DNA of 64,000 nucleotides from Cristatella mucedo (lineage: Eukaryota > Bryozoa > Phylactolaemata > Cristatellidae), in NCBI GenBank assembly GCA_009760855.2, contig WPIO01000042.1, positions 580,501-644,500 on the forward strand, given 5' to 3'. Below the pieces are notes generated by a model. The model did not search any database, had not been told where the DNA came from, and worked only from the letters and a program-made list of their open reading frames with translations. Positions 37,263-49,737 of the stretch are shown in pieces (positions within the stretch are counted from its first letter, which is position 1; each line of letters begins with the position of its first letter). A program made the position numbers and the translations under genes.

Positions 37263-37288
37263 AATATATATATATATATATATATATG
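37263..37288. repeat. (TA)n microsatellite
   Basis: Twenty-six bases of TA repeat in the intron upstream of the HADGAWGG exon. Confidence 0.9.
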
Positions 37289-37467
37289 CAACCTTAAGCA
37301 GAGCTATGTATCTTTAAGAAAATCCCATCTTCACCTATGCTTTGCAGATCACAAGCATACTGCTAATCCATTGTGAATCAATATATCTGTGTTGTATAAT
37401 GCACACGTCGTTTCTACGTCTTACAGAGAGTTCTTTTGCCACGGAGCACTTCAAGCAAGATGAGTAC

Positions 37468-37602
37468 CTGTGCTTTGGACGACAGAACAGCCATTTCCAG
37501 TTCGCTTAGAATCATTCGTCCACGATGGTCAGCTTTGACAAGGATCACGCTCCCTTGTCCAAAGCCCATAAAGGCAGCACCTTTCTTTAGGCAGAAGTGA
37601 CT
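37468..37602 (-). CDS. Acidic amino acid decarboxylase exon with KKGAAFMGFG
   Basis: Forty-five whole codons beginning SHFCLKKGAAFMGFG, followed by VILVKADHRGRM and a helix ending KAQ. The histidine in S-H-(Y/F) is the residue that stacks on the PLP ring in this family. KGAAF, rather than the KAGAAL of GAD, favours the CSAD/ADC branch. The acceptor is CCATAG and the donor CAG|GTACTC; both junctions are phase 0. Confidence 0.95.
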
Positions 37603-37753
37603 CTATGGCAAGTTAGGAAGAGACAGATGACGCTTTATAACGTTCAAAAAAAGCAAGAGAATTTATGACCCGCGGGCCCCCGTATTCATAAGCAGGAGAC
37701 GACTTAAACAGTGAGTAGCGCTTATACGGCAGCAGCTGCTCCAGGTCACCCAC

Positions 37754-37869
37754 GTGTTCAGAAGCATAAATGTGAACCTTTGGGAGCCCCTGCATGCCTA
37801 TTTGCTTAACCTCAGGAAATCGCCGGAACCTGGCCATCCCGAGGCCGTACATGTTCGATATGGAGCCAC
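37754..37869 (-). CDS. Acidic amino acid decarboxylase exon with GGSISNMY
   Basis: Encodes GSISNMYGLGMARFRRFPEV and continues to HIYASEH. It matches the GG(A/S)ISNMY cofactor-binding region and the FPEVK run of GAD and CSAD. The acceptor TTTTTAG is followed by GT, completing a glycine codon. The exon ends in phase 0 at donor GTGGGT, 151 bp before the next exon. Confidence 0.95.
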
Positions 37870-38084
37870 CTAAAAACAGAAAGGTACAAGGTCAAATGTA
37901 CAAGGTCAAAGTACAAGGTCATTTGAAAGTGCGCTTGAGCGGAGTAAAACCTGGCTCCAGCAGTCAGAAGGCAAACAAGATAAGAAGAGCTGCTCTCTCT
38001 AGGCGACACAATTGCACGCATGTGCTCTCGCGTTCCTCTCAGGTAGAGAAGCAATCTATCTTAGTGACACAAATAATAAGAATA

Positions 38085-38510
38085 TATTTCAATAACCACT
38101 ATTCGGTCGTGTTTCCTTTGCAGCAAATGTAAATAGATGTCGTGCCTAGAAAGATATTAGAGTGCTCCGAGGGAGCTATATCAAATGTATCATTATCATT
38201 AGTATTATAAGAATAATAATAATTTTGTTTAATACCCTCAGAGAACTTGATCTCTTTCATTGAACTGAGCAAACGATGCTGTAATGGAGGAATGTCCATA
38301 TGGTTAGTGGTAACGTTCACGTTGTCGACAGCTATAATATGTCTAGCCCTAACATGAACATTGTCTGCACGCATAAGCACTCAAAGGTGGAATCGTAAGG
38401 ACCCAGAAAATGCTGTGACAAGAAAGGGTGTTTATAGGTTCCTTTTAAGTTTTTTAAAGTCAAGACAGCGGCAGGATATCGCCCTATAATTTTTAATTCA
38501 TTTCCAGCAT
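38085..38510. mobile_element. Two opposed LINE family 1 3' ends
   Basis: Plus-strand 3' end at 38085-38213 (TTTGCAGCAAATGTAAATAG, ATTATCATTAGTATTAT) meets a decayed minus-strand 3' end at 38215-38510 tail to tail. Confidence 0.65.
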
Positions 38511-38524
38511 ATCCCGCATGGATA

Positions 38525-39285
38525 ATAGTAATAATAATAATAATAATAATAATATAATACACTTGATAAAGCGCCCCGAGAACTCATCTCTTCCAGGCGC
38601 TTTAAATTTGCTGCAAAGGAAACACGATCGAATGGTGAGTGGTATCGTGCTTGGCAAACAACAAAAAAACAACATGGTTAAGGGTGAGGTGTACAGGGTC
38701 AGAATGGGTATGGGTATGGTTAGTGGCTGCATGCAACAGTGTCAGCACGCATAAGCGGATAAAGGATGAATCACAAGGACCTTCTGAATGCTATCGTAAA
38801 TAGGTGCGTTTTAAATTTCTTTTTAAATGTGGTCAAGTGAGGGGATGTCGTCACGCAAGTTGGGAGTGGGTTCCAGGCTTTGGAAGCATACGAACTAAAA
38901 GCACGTTCTCCGAAGGATTTGAGGTTTGTACGAGGTATAGGTAAATTGTTAGATTCAGAAAAGCGGGTGGTACTATGCTTAGCCTTGTGGGGCAGTAGAT
39001 CTGATAGGTAGGATGGAGACAAAGAATGAAGGGACCTACAAGTGAGCGACAAAACCTTGAAGTCGATCCATTGCTTGACTGATAGCCAGTAGAGGTCGAC
39101 GAGAAGCAGTGTGATGTGGCAACTGCGACGCTCACGGCGTACAAGCCTAGCTGCAGATTTTTGCACCAACTGTAAGCGCCTGATCGCACAGGCCGGTAGA
39201 TCAGAAAACATTGAGTTGCAGAAGCCAGACGGAATGTCGCAAATGCATGGACCAACGTAGATGTGGTGAGGATCTTCTCGTCTCC
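38525..39285 (-). mobile_element. LINE family 1, C-terminal half and 3' end
   Basis: (ATT)n tail at 38525-38555, hairpin, 3' UTR and a 146-codon open C-terminal region on the minus strand (LPACAIRRLQLVQKSAARLV). It is in an intron of the decarboxylase, same orientation. Confidence 0.85.
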
Positions 39286-39339
39286 TACATACAGATTTTT
39301 CAGGTCTTGAGCCCCCAAAATGATGATCCTGGCCCGCCT

Positions 39340-39835
39340 ACTCAGCCAGGTAATCTTTTGGCGTCAGTCTGGAGTGAGTTCCAGGCTTTGGGAGCATACG
39401 AACCGAAGGTGTGGCCTCCGATAGATTTGAGGTTGGTTCGAGGCATAGCAGATGACTCGAGTATGAAGAGCACAGGCGGTACAAGGCCTAGCCTGGTTAG
39501 GGAGTGGAGTAGCTCGGATAGGTAGGCTGGAGCTAGAAAAGGAAGGGACCTAAAGGTGAGTAAAAAAACCTTAAATTAAATACGCCGCTTGATTTTGAGC
39601 CAGTGCAGGTCGTAAAGAAGTGACGTGATTAGGAAAATACGACACTCACGGCAGATACGCATGGCTACAGAATCTTTTGCCAACTACAAGCGCGGTGGTT
39701 GTTTATCCTAGTCGACCTGCAAGTAGCGAGTTACAGAAGCCGAGGTGGGATGTCAAAGTGAACGAACCAATTTAATTTAGCATTCCTGTCAAAGGGAGCC
39801 TGAATTATTTTCGCAATGTTACGAAACTTGATGCC
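39340..39835 (-). mobile_element. LINE family 1 C-terminal fragment, older
   Basis: Minus-strand coding remnant from the SFEAYEP/AWNSLQT-like region up to the DTTSKLV-equivalent region. It has no tail and is more diverged than its neighbour. Confidence 0.7.
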
Positions 39836-39942
39836 CGGCTTCACGTGGGCATTAATTGCAAGCTTTTAATGCAATTTGCAAGATATTCCTTGTTTCCCTT
39901 ATTTTAACTCTTCCTCCTAATTCTTCTCCTACTCGATCTAAT

Positions 39943-40062
<120 letters not shown>

Positions 40063-40280
40063 CAAGCCATTGAATAACTTGAGTGCTGAGCACGTGCTCT
40101 GCATGGGACAGTACATTGATTGGAAATGGTGCGACAACAGAGTTGCAAGATATAGGCCAAAATAACTCGTGGCAGAATATTTCTTACAGCTCAAGTATCT
40201 CAAAAAGAGTTCTAGGAAGTCTCTTCCTAATGTTAGTAGTGCATCCTAAAGGAATAAAATATACATGATATCACACATGC

Positions 40281-40624
<344 letters not shown>

Positions 40625-40861
40625 GGAAACAACAGCAGAAATTAGTTTCCGTCCCGCTGAGTAAGAGATTGCTCGTAAGCCACTAGCTTCGGGTCAGTAT
40701 TGTCAGCATGCGTTTCCTCGATGGCTGCCCTTACTATTTGAAAGCTCTACTCAGGCGTCTGTACTTTTCTCTAATTGAGTAGTCTTCAGTGTGCAACAAT
40801 GAAAAGGCTTTCGCAGCACATGAAGAAAGCATACGAACGTTGAGCCGCTCATGAAAGATAC

Positions 40862-40971
40862 CTGGGCAAAATGTTCCGTCGACGGTCGCATACTTCACCA
40901 AGTCCTTTCCTACCTTTTCTATTAGAGACATTTCCATCAACGTGACTACCGGAGCGATCTCGTAGGTGAGC
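40862..40971 (-). CDS. Acidic amino acid decarboxylase exon with TYEIAPV
   Basis: Encodes LTYEIAPVVTLMEMSLIEKV and then a stretch ending VDGTFCPG. The family has YEIAPVFVLME here, and the exon ends at the GDGIFCPGG-like cofactor loop. The usual tryptophan-rich segment (VGWSS) is replaced by KYATVDG, so the loop is diverged. The acceptor is AAACCAG and the donor G|GTATCT (phase 1). The following 3-kb intron holds several family 1 LINE pieces and two microsatellites. Confidence 0.93.
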
Positions 40972-41082
40972 CTGGTTTAATAATGAAATGAAATTTCAGC
41001 TTAAATATTAATATCAGCAATCTATTGAGAAATATGCTCGTCTCCAGCATGAAGAAAGCAGCGAAAGCCAATGCGACCTTAC

Positions 41083-41173
41083 GACAGCGAGTGGAGCGTC
41101 TCCGTTAAGTAGGAGCCAGCTAGAGAGAACTCATCGATTCCTTGGTATAGCTGATTAAAAAATCGCGGGTGGC
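41083..41173 (-). CDS. Acidic amino acid decarboxylase exon with GHPRFFNQL
   Basis: Encodes HPRFFNQLYQGIDEFSLAG and then a threonine- and leucine-rich turn. HPRFFNQL is one of the most conserved runs of animal GAD/CSAD proteins and lies near the substrate entrance. The acceptor is ATTGCAG and the donor TC|GTAAGG. It enters by completing a glycine codon and leaves in phase 2. The next intron is 111 bp. Confidence 0.95.
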
Positions 41174-41251
41174 CTGCAATACATAAGTCCTGCAAAGCTA
41201 GCTTGACGCACCAAGCTTTATTACCTATCAAATTTAGAGCTATACACATAC

Positions 41252-41382
41252 CAGTCTTGACGCTGTATTTTATAATTTGCTGGCATCGCTTTAAAAGCTC
41301 TTGGTTGGGACAGGGAGCGTCAGTAATCTTCAAATCTAGAAGTCTTTCCAGCTCCTCTGGCTGCAGAAACTCGACGACTTTT
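41252..41382 (-). CDS. Acidic amino acid decarboxylase, first recognised exon
   Basis: Encodes a KVVEFLQPEELERLLDL region and ends IIKYSVKTG, like the region before the catalytic domain in CSAD and GADL1. The acceptor is ACTCCACAG and the donor G|GTATGT. The exon starts with one base that completes a codon from an unseen upstream exon (two bases expected there) and ends in phase 1. The next intron is only 78 bp. This is not the first coding exon, because there is no start and the family has about 40-60 more residues. Confidence 0.92.
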
Positions 41383-42039
41383 CTGTGGAGTAAAACATTA
41401 AAAAAGGCAAAAGGCTAAATGATGACGCTGATGCTAATTCTATCTGATGCTAAGCCACGCTAAGCTTAACTGGGCTCTTCGGCAAGGAGTTGCCAATGAA
41501 CGTGTAGCGAAGCACCGAGAGCAAGATTCCGTGCGGCCTCGTGGAGGCCGTGCGAAGATTTTTCCTCACCCGCAGCCATCTTTGTTTCCTTCTTTAATGC
41601 CAGTCCTCAGAAGGATCGGCCAAATCTGTGCAAGGAACTCAGCGCCTCGACCGCCTGCTCGTCGGCTGCACAGCCGAAGACCGCCGCTTTCTTTAGCTGC
41701 GACGTTGAAGAGTGCAGCGTGACCGGAGGCTTGGCTACGGTCAAAGAAACGCTGGCTAATTTAACTTCTTGCTAAAGACTGCACGGCCAGTGAGACCATC
41801 AGCCACTTCACTAGCCAAGCATTCAGGCGTGTGCAGCGAAGCTGGTTGCTACGAACGGAGGCATTCTAAAGTCCAAACCAGGCTTCTGTGCTGAGCCAGC
41901 ATCCCCCGCCCTCGTGCATTGCAAGTCAAACAATTTGAGCAATTAATCTTTCTTTTGGCGTTTAGCGTGTAATGTAGAATTTTAATGTGGCAATATGCAG
42001 AGTTTAAGCAAACATAATCATGAAAATATTTTCACATAG

Positions 42040-42260
42040 ACTCAGAAAATGTTGCTGTGAGGAACAGGTGAACTTTCAGCTTCTTCAAATGTTCTACAGC
42101 TGTGTTGGGATGTCGTGACATCCGTTGCTAATGAGTTCCAGATGTAAGGACGTAGTAAAGGGAGCAAACTCCAAACTAATGTAGGTTACTAGGAGGCACA
42201 CTTAGCATTGGTGCGATGTGGAGGCAATTCAGTTGACTAGACAGCAGAGGTAATGCTTAG
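42040..42260 (-). mobile_element. LINE family 1 C-terminal/3' fragment, decayed
   Basis: Minus-strand remnant recognised by AAAATGTTGCTGTGAGGAAC and the GAGTTCCAGATGTAAGGACG region. Confidence 0.5.
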
Positions 42261-42344
42261 TTTCTCGCGAATGGCAGACCTATAAGGGCAAAGGATAGGT
42301 GTTTTGAATACACGGTATTTATGTAGTCTAAAATATATTTTAGT

Positions 42345-42485
42345 ATAATTAATTTGTTTAGCACCCTAAGATAACATAATCTCCATTCAGGCGCTTCACA
42401 TATACCATTGGGCTCGAGCCCATGTCTTCGGCCAGACCTTGGTCTGGGCTAGCACCTTAGCCGCGACATCAAAACAATCTGAGCA
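42345..42485 (-). mobile_element. SINE A copy
   Basis: Minus strand: GCGGCTAAGGTGCTAGCCC, ATGGGCTCGAGCCCAATGG, then GAAGCGCCTGAATGGAGATT and CTTAGGGTGC. Head and tail match the 40.3-kb copy. Confidence 0.75.
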
Positions 42486-43139
42486 AGGTATACTGGTATA
42501 CCCTTGTAAAAACAGTCACTAACATTGGCAAGGCTTTAGCTGAAGAAAACTTAAAAAAAGAAACATAAAGGCGAACTAATTAAACAGCCTTATTGGTAAC
42601 AAGGCAGAAAATTCTTAGCGACTATGGCCCATTTTTCAGAGGCAATAAAGGATTGTCCGATGCAGAACTTCAACGCACGACCTGAGTTGCGAAGTGCGAG
42701 CACCTGAACCCTGGGCACTGACCTATGAGAAAGAAAAAAAACTTTAAGTGGAGGCATTTTCTCATTCAACAATGGTCTGTTTAAAAACAGATCACTGTTG
42801 AATGTCCGCGATCGTTGATATGGCCAATCGGGGCATGCAGCTCTGCATCTGCACACGAGCTACAGAAATTGCTATCGCACGCAGGAATGATTAAAATAAC
42901 TGTTTGCATCAAGTAAGCACCGAAATATCTCAATTATTTAGATATAAACTTCACTTAATTTATCTAGTCTAAATAAATGCATGGCCACTAGCAAAGCAGC
43001 TAAAACAGTCAACACTGTGGCAACCGTTGAACCATTTCCTATGTTCAATGCATGCAGCCATGCTCTCCAGAAATACACGCGGCAATAAGCTTTCTGCGTG
43101 CATTTCTAGAAACCACACGCATTTGGATAGCATTCTATT

Positions 43140-44010
43140 AAATTAATGATGATAAAATCCAACTACTGTTTACGAGGAAGCGTAGTAACTCGGCCAAGGA
43201 AATATAACCCTCAAAATGGTCTCCGCCGCATGTCTCCTTTAGCTTCAGCATTATTTCAGCGGATGTCCTGGCCCAATATGACCCTTCATTAGACAAACAC
43301 CTCAGCTCTGCTGTCGCGTCTGCCTACTTTCTGCTAAGCAACCTGGGCATGATTAGACATTTATACGAGAGCCAAGTCAGTTAATTCATTTATGAACGAC
43401 GCTCCATTTCGACATCTGTAACTCACTATTGCACGGTCCTTCCAGCCGTTCGGTAAAAGTTTACAGTTAGTGCAAAATTGTGCCTCTTGGCACGTCTGTC
43501 ACGGAATTCGCAATTTAAAAAAATTAAGGCACTTCTAACTGACATTAAATGGCCCAGGTATGAGCAGTGCATCGAATGAGAGGTTTCGTCACAGTTTCGC
43601 TTCATTCTCTCTCGAAGCTCCCCATCAGAAGTTCTGCCGAATCATTACACGCAGAGTGGTAGCCATTTTTCTGTCACAATGAGTCTATCTGTGCCTATAC
43701 GAAACTTCAAATCTTCACGAGACCATGCTCTTAATTCGTATGCCCCAAAGCCTGGAACTAACTTCTAACTGACTTCTTGAGTTACTCTGACTCAGCAACA
43801 TATAAAAAGAACCTAAAATCCCACTAGTACTTCCTCACAACGTTTTCACGTTATGCATAAGGATTTTGTGTGTCCTTAAGCCTGCAGACACCGAATTGTA
43901 ACATTAAGTAGTTAAAACGCTTCCTTTCCAACCCCATCGAAAGTGGGTAGAAAGAAATTTGATTCTCTTAGGGTACTATACTAATATGATAATCATTATT
44001 TTTAATGTTA
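43140..44010 (+). mobile_element. LINE family 1-related, old copy
   Basis: GATGATAAAATCCAACTACT (the NDDKTNLL region) through RLQLVQN-like and NSYAPKAWN-like DNA to a decayed hairpin near 43950-43980. Confidence 0.65.
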
Positions 44011-44043
44011 CTATTTTTAAGTTTTGACGTACGCAGGTCTTTT

Positions 44044-44047
<4 letters not shown>

Positions 44048-44106
<59 letters not shown>
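44048..44106. repeat. (TA)n microsatellite
   Basis: About 58 bp of TA repeat. Confidence 0.95.
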
Positions 44107-44107
<1 letters not shown>

Positions 44108-44647
44108 CAATATTTAGCTATACATGTATTTAGAAAAAATAAATTGAATACATGTAATAAGGTCGCTCTTAACTGAACGTGAACGTCAATGCTCTAAATT
44201 GAAGCCATTAAAGATTAACAAGCTGGTGCTGAAAAAAACGGGGACATCACGCACTTACGTATATAATGATGCGAGTTAAAATTAATTTCTTTTGTGAATT
44301 TTTTCAAGGAAAATGAAATTTCGCTTTCACAACGAGCGTGCATCCCACTGGCACACTTTCTTTCAGTCAGTAACGTATAGGGGTTCTGCAATGACTGAAA
44401 CTTTGTAAGCCGATCTTTTGTTAAAGCAATTAATCACAACCATGTTCCTTCATTTCCATTATTTTAAAAGTAAAAGATTACCTGCTAGTAAGGCTTCTCA
44501 CCAGCTCTGTCAGCAGACACTGGAATTACCATCCAAAGCAAAGCTGAATTTTCCTATGATTTTCTACTATTTTAATATCAAACCGTTATGAATGCAGTAG
44601 CAGTTTGAAGGAGGAGAACAGGAAATAGCAAGTGAGTTAATTAAAGC

Positions 44648-44726
44648 TGTAAACCTCAAAATCACCGGTTAGCACATATGCTAATTTGAGTTGTAAACCT
44701 CAAAATCACCGGTTAACACATATGCT
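44648..44726. repeat. 35-bp direct repeat, 44-bp spacing
   Basis: TGTAAACCTCAAAATCACCG and the following GTTA(G/A)CACATATGCT occur twice with one mismatch. Confidence 0.9.
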
Positions 44727-44929
44727 GCCTTGGCTTCGTGGTTTTATCTCCGTTTTTTTTAGCATCTATTGTCACATGCATCTACGGATTGATTGTGTGG
44801 CGTTGTCTTATAGTAGATGAGATTTCCTCTACTCCAACATTGAGACAATCTGTGAGAATTTCAAAGCCGTGCTCGCAGCAAATTCATGCAATCACCATTA
44901 ACACGATGTTTCTGCCTGTGATGTGGCTG

Positions 44930-46650
44930 CCTTAATAAGGTCTAGCAAAAAGAGCTCGTCTCCTGAAGACCCTATAACTTCATCTCTGTGGTCTTCACTT
45001 GCAGACCAACTTAGCCCTGCCATAACCAAGATTTTTAATGCTTCTTTGGGAAAAGGGATCGTCCCCAAGTCCTTCAAATCGGCAATCGTTAGACCTATTC
45101 TTAAAAAGCCTGGATTAGACACAGAGGTCCTAGCAAACTATCGTCCAGTTTCCCTTCTTCCGTTCTTATCAAAGATTCTTGAAAAAATTGTTGCTAAGCA
45201 GCTAGTTGAACACATTGAAAATAATGGAATGTCAGAAACATTCAATCAGGTTTCAAGAGGCAGCACTCTACTGAAACTGCTCTCCTCCGTGTTAACAATG
45301 ACATTCTACGTGGCAACGACGACGGGAATGTCACTGCCCTAGCTCTGCTAGATCTGTCTGCTGCCTTCGACACCATTGATCACGAAGCTCTGCTTGAACG
45401 ATTGAGAACAACGATCGGTCTGGCAGACGAAGCACTGGCGTGGTTTAAATCGTACTTTTCTGATCGTGTTCAATCCGTGTCGTGTGGGGGTCAGGTCTCA
45501 GACATGAGAAGGGTCACCTGTGGAGTCCCTCAAGGGTCTGTACTTGGTCCCTTGCTGTTCTCCATTTATACGCAACCGCTGGGAAAAGTGATTAAGGCCA
45601 ATGGAATAGGATATCACTTCTATGCTGACGATACTCAGTTGTATTTGTCATTTAAACCGTCGGAATCTGCTGCAGCAACTGAGAAACTGAATGCTTGCCT
45701 TGACAATATTCGATCCTGGATGTCGAAAAACTTCCTGAAATTAAATGACGATAAAACTGAACTGCTTCTCATAGGACACCCTAAGGGTGTGGCTGGATTA
45801 AAAGGCTTTTCTGTTCTAATAGGTGATGCTATTGTGCGACCTTCACCACGTGCTCGTAATCTAGGTGTCGTGTTCGACAGCTGCCTCAATCTCAAAAGCT
45901 TCATTCAGAAGACTGCCTCTACAGCTAGCCATCACATCCGATCCCTATCCAAGATTAGAAGCTGTCTCCCACAGTGGCTTGTACAAAATTTAACTAGCTC
46001 TTTAGTTCTGTCTCGGCTTGATTATTGTAATTCCCTTTTGGCTGGGCTACCAAAGAAAGCTGTTGTGCCACTATAGCGGACTATGAATATGGCTGCAAGG
46101 CTGGTCTTCAAGTTTCAGCGGTTTGAGCACGTGTCACCTTTGCTGAAAGAGCTAGGATGGTTGCCGGTTGAGCAAAGGATACAGAGCAAAGTTCTTACGC
46201 TGACCCACAAGGCCCGCCACGGCTTGGCTCCTTCGTACCTAGCTGAACTACTGCATCAGTTTCAGCCTGTTCGCGGCCTCAGGTCCTGTGTGGACAATAA
46301 ATTAGCTGTCTCATTCCTACGCCTAAAGACAGTTGGCGACAGAAGCTTTAGCTCTGCAGGTCCTAGACTGTGGAACTCGCTTCCACAATTCTTACGCAAC
46401 GACATCTACTCTCCAACTGCCGACTATGGCACATCTTTTTCAGCGGTCCTGAACTGCTTCTTTCATGCTACTCACTACCTCAACTGCTCTCCTAACTCTG
46501 CTATGCTTCCCACTTTCTCTTTGTTGCGTGAGACGAAGTCTGTTGGCTACCGAATGCGTACCGAAAGCCGCTTAGGCTGTGAGTGCGCTATACAAAACTG
46601 TCCTGCGTAACACCCACATGGTCTTTATGACTTTGTGGAGTTACTGACGG
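44930..46650 (+). mobile_element. LINE family 2, best copy, 5'-truncated
   Basis: CR1/L2-type [22 protein letters not shown] and [18 protein letters not shown] at the RT start, LLDLSAAFDTIDHEALLERL, VPQGSVLGPLLFSIYTQPLG and YHFYADDTQLY. Only one frameshift (near 45250) and one TAG (46074-46076) break the frame, which otherwise runs to 46610. The 3' UTR ends with TTGTGGAGTTACTGACGGAG. Confidence 0.88.
45402..46076 (+). pseudogene. Reverse transcriptase of LINE family 2 (middle segment)
   Basis: The longest unbroken part of the family 2 RT, with VPQGSVLGPLL and the YADD box at about residues 78-81 of this segment. The frame continues after a TAG into 46083-46610 (C-terminal domain with PSYLAELLHQFQP). 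The upstream part (44923-45250) is in another frame. Damaged but young-looking. Confidence 0.8.
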
Positions 46651-46949
46651 AGATACATCAACACAAAAGTCAATGCCGGCCAATCTCACCAATCATCTGC
46701 AACTCTTATCAAAATTCCTTCACTGTCACTATTAACTAGAAAAAATCAACTAATTCTCATACTCAATCAAAGTATCATTAGCACCAGATCCCAGCGATCA
46801 TGCCAAAGACCTTTCCAATAGCTTCTCCAGACTAATAATCATGTCTTATAGTGACTAGTTACTTCTTGTCATTCCGGCATATAGGCTTGACTATTTATGC
46901 AATTCCTCTAGCAATAGCAGCAAACAATATTCCACGCTCATATACTATA

Positions 46950-47760
46950 GCAATATATTTTAATGTAATGCATCTCCGTCTGCAACTCCACAAAGACTAT
47001 GTGTGTGTTATGCAGGCGAATTTTGCATAGCCCATTCACCACTTAAGAGGCTTTCGGTACGCATTCGGTACCCAAAATATTTCATCTCACGCAACAAAGT
47101 GAGAGTGAGACACATAGCAGTCAGGTGAGCAGTTGAGGAGTTGAGGTAGTGAGTAGCATGGAAGTAGCAGCTCATGACCGCTGGAAAAGATGTGCCATAG
47201 TCGGAAGCAGGAGATTACTTATCTTTGTGTAAGAATTGTGAAAGTGAGTTCAGCAGTCTAGGACATGCAGAGCTAAAGCTTCTATAACCAACGATCTTTA
47301 ATTCATTATTCATACAGGACCTGAGTGCATGAGGAGGCTGAAGCAAGTGCAGCAGTTTAGGGAGGTGTGGATGAGCCAAGCCGTGGCGGGCCTTGTGAGT
47401 CAGCGTAAGAACTTAGCTCTGAATCCGTTGATCAACCGGCAGCCATCCTAGCTCTTTTAGCAAATGAGACCCGTGGTCAAACCTCTTGGACTTGAAAACT
47501 AGCCTCGCTGCCAAATTCATAGCCATTTGCAGTGGCCTAGTTGCTTATTTTAGTAGCCCAGCCAAAAGTGAACTACAATAATCAAGCCGAGACAAAGCTA
47601 AAGATCTAGTTAATTCTTTTCCATGCCACCGTGGAAGGAAGCTCCCTATCTTGAATAGGAATCGGGCCTGATGGCTAGCTGTAGAAGCAGTCTTCTGAAT
47701 TAGCCAAACGAGAGGCCACGAAACAATTATATTAAAATAGCCACTAGTATAGGTGGGTAA
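46950..47760 (-). mobile_element. LINE family 2, inverted neighbour
   Basis: Terminal AATGTAATGCATCTCCGTCT and the whole C-terminal region on the minus strand with many lesions. It faces the plus copy 300 bp away, tail to tail. Confidence 0.8.
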
Positions 47761-47769
47761 CTTCTACAC

Positions 47770-49735
47770 ACTCATTCAAGATTGTCTTCACTGGTTAAAA
47801 AAATGCAGCAAAATGTGAGCAAAGTATGTCACCTTATCGCTAACTACTCAAATCTCGTGCCTTAGAGCCAAGGGCCTAACTGTGGGAAATTTTTGACATC
47901 AAACAGAACATCAAGATTCTCACGACATTAGCTCACCTGTATTGGTTGATTTTATTAAGGAGACCGTTCCAAGTTCTTGATAAATGAGGCCAGCGGAAAG
48001 AAGTCAGTGGTGCACCGAGCAACATGATTCGGCTAATTTTATATCGCTGCCAACGTAAAGAGAGAGAGCTGAGCTAGCGGGTTGTTTTGGAATTGGCCAT
48101 CTCCAAGCAGATGAATTCGGTTTTTGAAGCTTTAATGCCAAGGGTATCTTGAAAATAATGGATAGCATGCATGTTAAACAGTTTGCTTAACCGAATCTAT
48201 ATTAAACACACCAGTTTCTACACGAAGAATACTTTCCACCATACATTATACATCTCATCCTAGCTAAAACTATTAATGGTGGATCTAGAGCTTGGTAGAG
48301 GCAGCGATACATGCAGATATGCTGAACGTAGTTATGAAATGCAGCAATCAAGAGCACCCATACGATAAAAAGTTAAGCTAGGTCGTTTATTTATAGCGAT
48401 ATATTCCAAAACCATTTAGAGATCCGCGCGTACACAGCGAAAGCCAGAGCAGATGACTAACTTATTTAAAGCGCGACGTACAACAAAACTAAATAAGGCT
48501 TCGTGCAGATTATGATACTGAAACTAGTACAATATTTGAAAGGGAGATTGTGAAATTTCTGATTAAAAGTTTATTTCAGGAACCGCCAATGGAATCAAGC
48601 TCTGTCATAGTCTGACCAACGTAGCATGTGCTTGTTCCTCTAGCCGGCATTTACGCATGAGCATCAAAAACCGTCTAGGCTTAGGAGTGTGCTATTGGCA
48701 ACTCTTACGGGTAACAACTTAGTCCTCGTGGCTTTCCGGAGTGGCTGGCGGAGATTCGTTAAATTACATTAGATTCCACCAAGTGCGAAGCATTTCCCCG
48801 GAATAAAGTCATAAAGGGCAAGTGGTAAATAATATAGTTGCAATAATACCACTGCGACGCACTTTCAGCTCGCCAGGCAATGTCACCTAATACGCTAAGT
48901 GCGATTTCAATCGTATGTTAAAACATTGATGGTTCCTTTCATGGATAATTCAATTACGAGACACCCAGCCACCGATTTCGACTCAGAGCAGTGACTATTC
49001 AATAGCAATTCAGAAATATTTCTAGCCCACTGAAAAGTAACATAACTGAAGAAGTTGCGACCTTGTCAGGCGCAGATTTTATGTAACCTAAGATTGGCCC
49101 AAGGGATGAATTAACCACAGCAATAGATCAATGGCAGCGCAGGAGTCAACTGACCCAAGCATTCTATTATGCCAGCCCGAGCACCTTACAGTGAAGAAGT
49201 GAGAGAGATGTGGTACGGAGTGAAGGTGAGATATACAAAGAAAAAAAGAGGACAACCATCTGCAAGCAGGCAATGTGGTGAAGACACAGCGAGTGACCAG
49301 ATATTCCACCACTAATCCAGCGGTATAGGCGTAGCAAGTAAAGATGGAGGCGGTGCACTTCCATTGCCTAAAGATGCCAGGCTTTCATGCATCAACGTCA
49401 CGCGCATCTGCAAACCTCAACTGCACTCCTGCTGCTATAGAGACTGCTGCTGATTTCCGCGGGTCCCGAGTCCTCACAAAGGGAAGCGAGTGCGATCCGC
49501 TGTTACTCGTAGAAGAATGCTGCTGCGATCACTCGTCCGTGCAGGTTCTGGCTGGTCCTGCTGCTGGCTAATGACCAGGGTCGGCTAAAGGCACCAATAC
49601 AGGCAGCACTCGCCGCTAGCGGTTTCTTCCGACCAATCTTGTAACGGATATCCAGATGCTTTCTCTAGCACCTAGGGTGAGCGTATCGTAATACCCAGGA
49701 GCAAAGGGCGTAGTGGCGGAGTACAGACGGGAGGG
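47770..49735. other. No gene or repeat recognised
   Basis: Between a family 2 and a family 1 fragment. Only short frames. Confidence 0.55.
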
Positions 49736-49737
49736 GA

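Noticed and set aside
41447-41722. A minus-strand ATG at 41579-41577 with good context (ATGGCTGCGG followed by GTGAGG), just upstream of the first recognised decarboxylase exon, looked like its first exon.
   Set aside because: The donor would leave one base, while the next exon needs two. The short peptide does not resemble family N-termini, and the longer reading runs into a stop. An extra exon between them would be needed.
42590-42856. Candidate upstream decarboxylase exon after a good acceptor (TTTCTTTCTCATAG on the minus strand).
   Set aside because: The encoded residues do not match the expected N-terminal region, and no donor in the right phase was found.
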